A stretch of 64,000 bases of DNA from Antitrichia curtipendula (lineage: Eukaryota; Streptophyta; Bryopsida; Hypnales; Leucodontaceae), in assembly GCA_951230915.1 (NCBI GenBank), contig OX579635.1, positions 29,698,001 to 29,762,000 of the forward strand, written 5' to 3'. The notes under the pieces are model-generated. The model saw only the letters and a program-made list of their open reading frames with translations, was not told where the DNA came from and did not search any database. Both the position numbers and the translations under genes were made by a program. The stretch's first letter is position 1; every line of letters begins with the position of its first letter. Positions 61,142-64,000 of the stretch are shown here, one piece after another.

Positions 61142-61169
61142 GGCCCGGCCTCTAGGTGTAAAGTGGCCC
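61142..61169. repeat. Right TIR of the Harbinger element
   Basis: Inverted partner of 57691-57718; followed by the TTA target duplication. Confidence 0.93.
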
Positions 61170-61172
61170 TTA

Positions 61173-63526
61173 GTATAGAAGAAAGAACAATCTTCTAGTA
61201 TTAATTGTAGTTTACAACAAGTTTATCCATTGTCCATTTGACAGAATCTAAATATGTCTATTACAAATTAATTTTTTAAAGTCTATTTCTTCGAGCAAAA
61301 TTATAATCTATTCACTATAATTTTGTGTTTGTGTTTTGAATGATGGAATCCAAAGTTGTTGTATATGTGGTTAAAAGGCAAATTTTCATAATTCTTACTC
61401 AAAACAATATAATAAGCTCATAGAATCAAATTGTCAAGCATATTGTGTATGCGTCCTAAGATAACTATATATAAATTGTTGACTTGTCCATAGATTGAAT
61501 GAAATTATGTGAACAATTTATTGTAAAGAAGAATTGTCTAATTGGAAAAATTGTATTGAACATGTCAAGTATCGTAGTTTGGGCTAAATTGTACAAGTTG
61601 TAAAATAATTGCAGATTGAATGCTTTTCTACAATATTTGATATTTTTGAATTCAAATTGTATTGGAGTTATAATTAATTGTTTGCATTGTTGTGTTCAAT
61701 GTATTGGTGGTAAACAATGTAGGTGGAGACTAATGGCCTACGTTGTATGTGTGTTAAAATTATCCAATTGGTTGAATGTTGAATATTATAACAAATTGTT
61801 AAAGTATTGTTGCATACTAATATGTCAATTGGTTCCTTAGTTTAGAGAAGTTGCAATTGAGCGATCAAATAATCTTTGAAAGGAGAAGCAATAGCCGAAT
61901 ATAAGACTAGACAAGTTGTAGTTGCAAAGAGCGGTCTACATTTCAAGAACTTTCAATTAGTCGAGAATGCCACAAACACCTCATACCGTGCATAGAGGGA
62001 CAAATTGACAAAAGATAAAGGATTGTGAATTTTCATCCATGCACTAAATTGATAATTAAGTTAATATTGTGATGTTTATATTAATATCCAAAAGATATTT
62101 GCATCTTTGGGGTACATAGGGATACATAGTGAGACATTGTCAAGTTAAAAAAAAACCACACATGATTTTTGAAAGGGATACACGTGGCATTATTCTATTG
62201 GTTGTTAAGCTTCTACAAAAAATTTAAAAGAGGTACATAGGTAATTTTCTTGCTAGTTGTAAAACTTTTGAGCAAATCCCTTGAGTGAAATGAATTCTTG
62301 AATTTGACATGTAAAACCCACCCCAATTGCCCATATTTATATTTCTGGGAACCAGTGGAACTTGCAAACCATATGGGATATATGTGTATTTTTGACTTGT
62401 AAATATGTATATATTCTGTAACCATATTTTGTGAACATATCCATATCCATACATTGTGTTCCGTAGTCTGAGATTGTATCTATATCCTTGTAAATACGTA
62501 TGTATTTTATATATGCATTTGTATCCATATTTTTAATCCAAATTTGGAAGGCCAAGATTGTTTGTTCCACGTGCACCAACGACTTTGTTATTTTAAAAAT
62601 AGCAATAGCAATAAGGGCGGGTGGGTGGTGGGTAGGTGTTTCTTGAACTCAGATTAGCAATTCTTGATTTTTCCAAGGGAGGAGGGTGAGGAATTGAAAC
62701 ACAAACATTATGTTTGCATCTTTTTGGTACATTGTTAAGTAACTAGTTATTGGCCAAATTGACAAAAGATAAAAATATATATAAGAGGTAATTAATGAAT
62801 TTCCAATGACATTAAATATATCCTAAACCTTGGCATTTTGATAAAGTTGTAGAGCATGCATATGAAAAATTAACCAATCTTGTCAATTTAATTGAGAATT
62901 TGACTTATGCTAGATAGATACTAGGTAGGACCAAGATGACATCATATAGTCAATAGCATCGGTAATGGACAAATAAATAAATGAACAATGGAATATTGGG
63001 TGAATTGTCCAACAAATACATTATAAAACCTATCCTATTTAGATAGTGACCCTAGATACCTAAATGATAGACGAATTGATCTTTTGCCAAAAATACTAAT
63101 ATACTTGGATTCAGTCTTAGGGAAGAAAAAAACTCAACTTACAATGACCAATAGCTTAGTCTCCAATTCATATAACTTTCCATCCACTCAAAATAATACT
63201 GAAGGAGCACTTCAAAAACTCAACCCTAGTTGGTTTAAACAAAACTTGCCTGGACAATAATAAATGATTACACAAAGAATGTGCTTAGAAATGCCCCACC
63301 CCACCCCACTCAAATGCCCACACAAGGAATATTTGTTTTTACTTGTGTAAAGAAAATTGATTAATAAATAAAATAAAAATATAGATCCAAAAAATTAAAA
63401 TTAAAATGGCATTACTCAAGGATCAAATCTTCCATCTAGTTCAGAAACCAATAAAATAAATGAAATGACATAACTTGGTGCGACTTAGTTTCGTTAAGCT
63501 TTGTTGGGCTTTTAGTATATGCCCAC
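61173..63526. other. AT-rich intergenic DNA
   Basis: Continues the ACAAATTG-rich sequence that the Harbinger element interrupted, to about 62.0 kb. No gene recognised. Confidence 0.5.
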
Positions 63527-63802
63527 TAAGGTGGGTACACCCAAAAACGCCACTTTTTGCTATTGAGCCTAGTTGTTATTATTAGACTGGTCAAATTTTG
63601 ATATGTTCTTGTAGGCAAGTGAAAGGAGGTTCCAACGCACCAGAGAACATGGCATTTGGGTACTGTATGCAAAAGTTATTAAGGAACAAAGTTTGGTTCT
63701 AAAAGCGTTTCTTCCACATAGGTACAGAACTGATTTTGGAGATGTACACATAGTATAGATGGCGCTTTAAGGTTAGTGACACATTTGGGTGTACCTACCT
63801 TA
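63527..63802 (+). mobile_element. Small MITE (276 bp)
   Basis: Left end TAAGGTGGGTACACCCAAA, right end TTTGGGTGTACCTACCTTA, near-perfect 19-bp inverted repeats. Better preserved than its inverted relative at 36958-37231. Non-coding. Confidence 0.75.
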
Positions 63803-64000
63803 TATAGTGTGGGCTCAATTTGGGAGGCAGTTAGGATCAGTAAGCAAACTGAAATTAGCAATATAAGCTGCCAGTAATGTTGCAAGGTGGGACCAGTTGG
63901 TGGTCTCCTAAGCGACTTTTAGGAGTAGCTCAAGTTGCTAAAAACACAGCAAAATGTGCTTCAGTTTCAAATTTTACACAGTGATTGCAGTAGTTTTTTT
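63803..64000. other. Unassigned sequence to window end
   Basis: AT-rich, no feature recognised; ends in a T run. Confidence 0.4.

Larger units (their letters stand above)
57691..61169. mobile_element. PIF/Harbinger DNA transposon, complete
   Basis: A 3479-bp element bounded by 28-bp TIRs (57691-57718 and 61142-61169) that differ at one base. It is flanked by TTA on both sides (57688-57690 and 61170-61172), the 3-bp duplication typical of this superfamily. It carries both genes these elements need: a DDE transposase (plus strand) and a trihelix/Myb-like DNA-binding protein (minus strand), placed tail to tail. Neither frame is broken, so it may be autonomous and recent. Confidence 0.93.

Overview
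This is eukaryotic nuclear DNA from a land plant. The only convincing host gene encodes a GT-2-type trihelix transcription factor, a plant-specific family with two trihelix domains. It has a canonical GT-AG intron and sits in a GC-richer island (about 22-37 kb) within very AT-rich, gene-poor, transposon-filled DNA. The mix of degraded LINE, hAT, PIF/Harbinger and TTAA-flanked elements and the low gene density suggest a large genome. The lineage cannot be fixed by eye; a non-seed plant is possible, but this is inference only.

Layout. 0-4.4 kb: three TTAA-flanked, CCC-starting transposon copies. 4.4-8.9 kb: intergenic DNA with a few GC-rich, exon-like islands. 8.97-9.25 kb: a 56-bp minisatellite. 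9.5-10.4 kb: a decayed hAT-like transposase remnant on the minus strand. 10.7-11.3 kb: a hAT-type MITE with a perfect 8-bp target duplication. 13.2-14.1 kb: a TTAA element. 14.2-20.05 kb: a heavily mutated L1-type LINE on the plus strand, split by a small TIR element. 20.7-21.6, 23.9-24.5 and 24.6-25.6 kb: more TTAA elements. 22-37 kb: the host gene island, with the trihelix gene at 32.4-34.9 kb on the minus strand. 37.4-43 kb: a cluster of TTAA elements, one nested in another. 44.3-44.85 kb: a second copy of the hAT MITE. 48.2-48.5 kb: a GC-rich MITE candidate. 52.5-52.6 kb: a near-perfect 80-bp inverted repeat. 57.7-61.2 kb: a complete, apparently intact PIF/Harbinger transposon. 63.5-63.8 kb: a small MITE whose inverted relative lies at 36.96-37.23 kb.

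The most interesting material is the set of TTAA-flanked elements. About ten copies from at least three families begin CCC or CCY, end GGG, and are flanked by TTAA on both sides. That is the signature of the piggyBac superfamily, which to my knowledge is seldom described in land plants. One copy is inserted inside another at TTAA, and a related element elsewhere in the window preserves the empty site. The second highlight is the Harbinger element: transposase and trihelix/Myb-like partner are arranged tail to tail with their stop codons 2 bp apart, both uninterrupted, with 28-bp TIRs and a TTA target duplication. Its partner protein resembles the DNA-binding domain of the host trihelix gene in the same window.

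Several long open frames here begin at TTG or GTG. For genes I moved the start to the first in-frame ATG and give the reasons.
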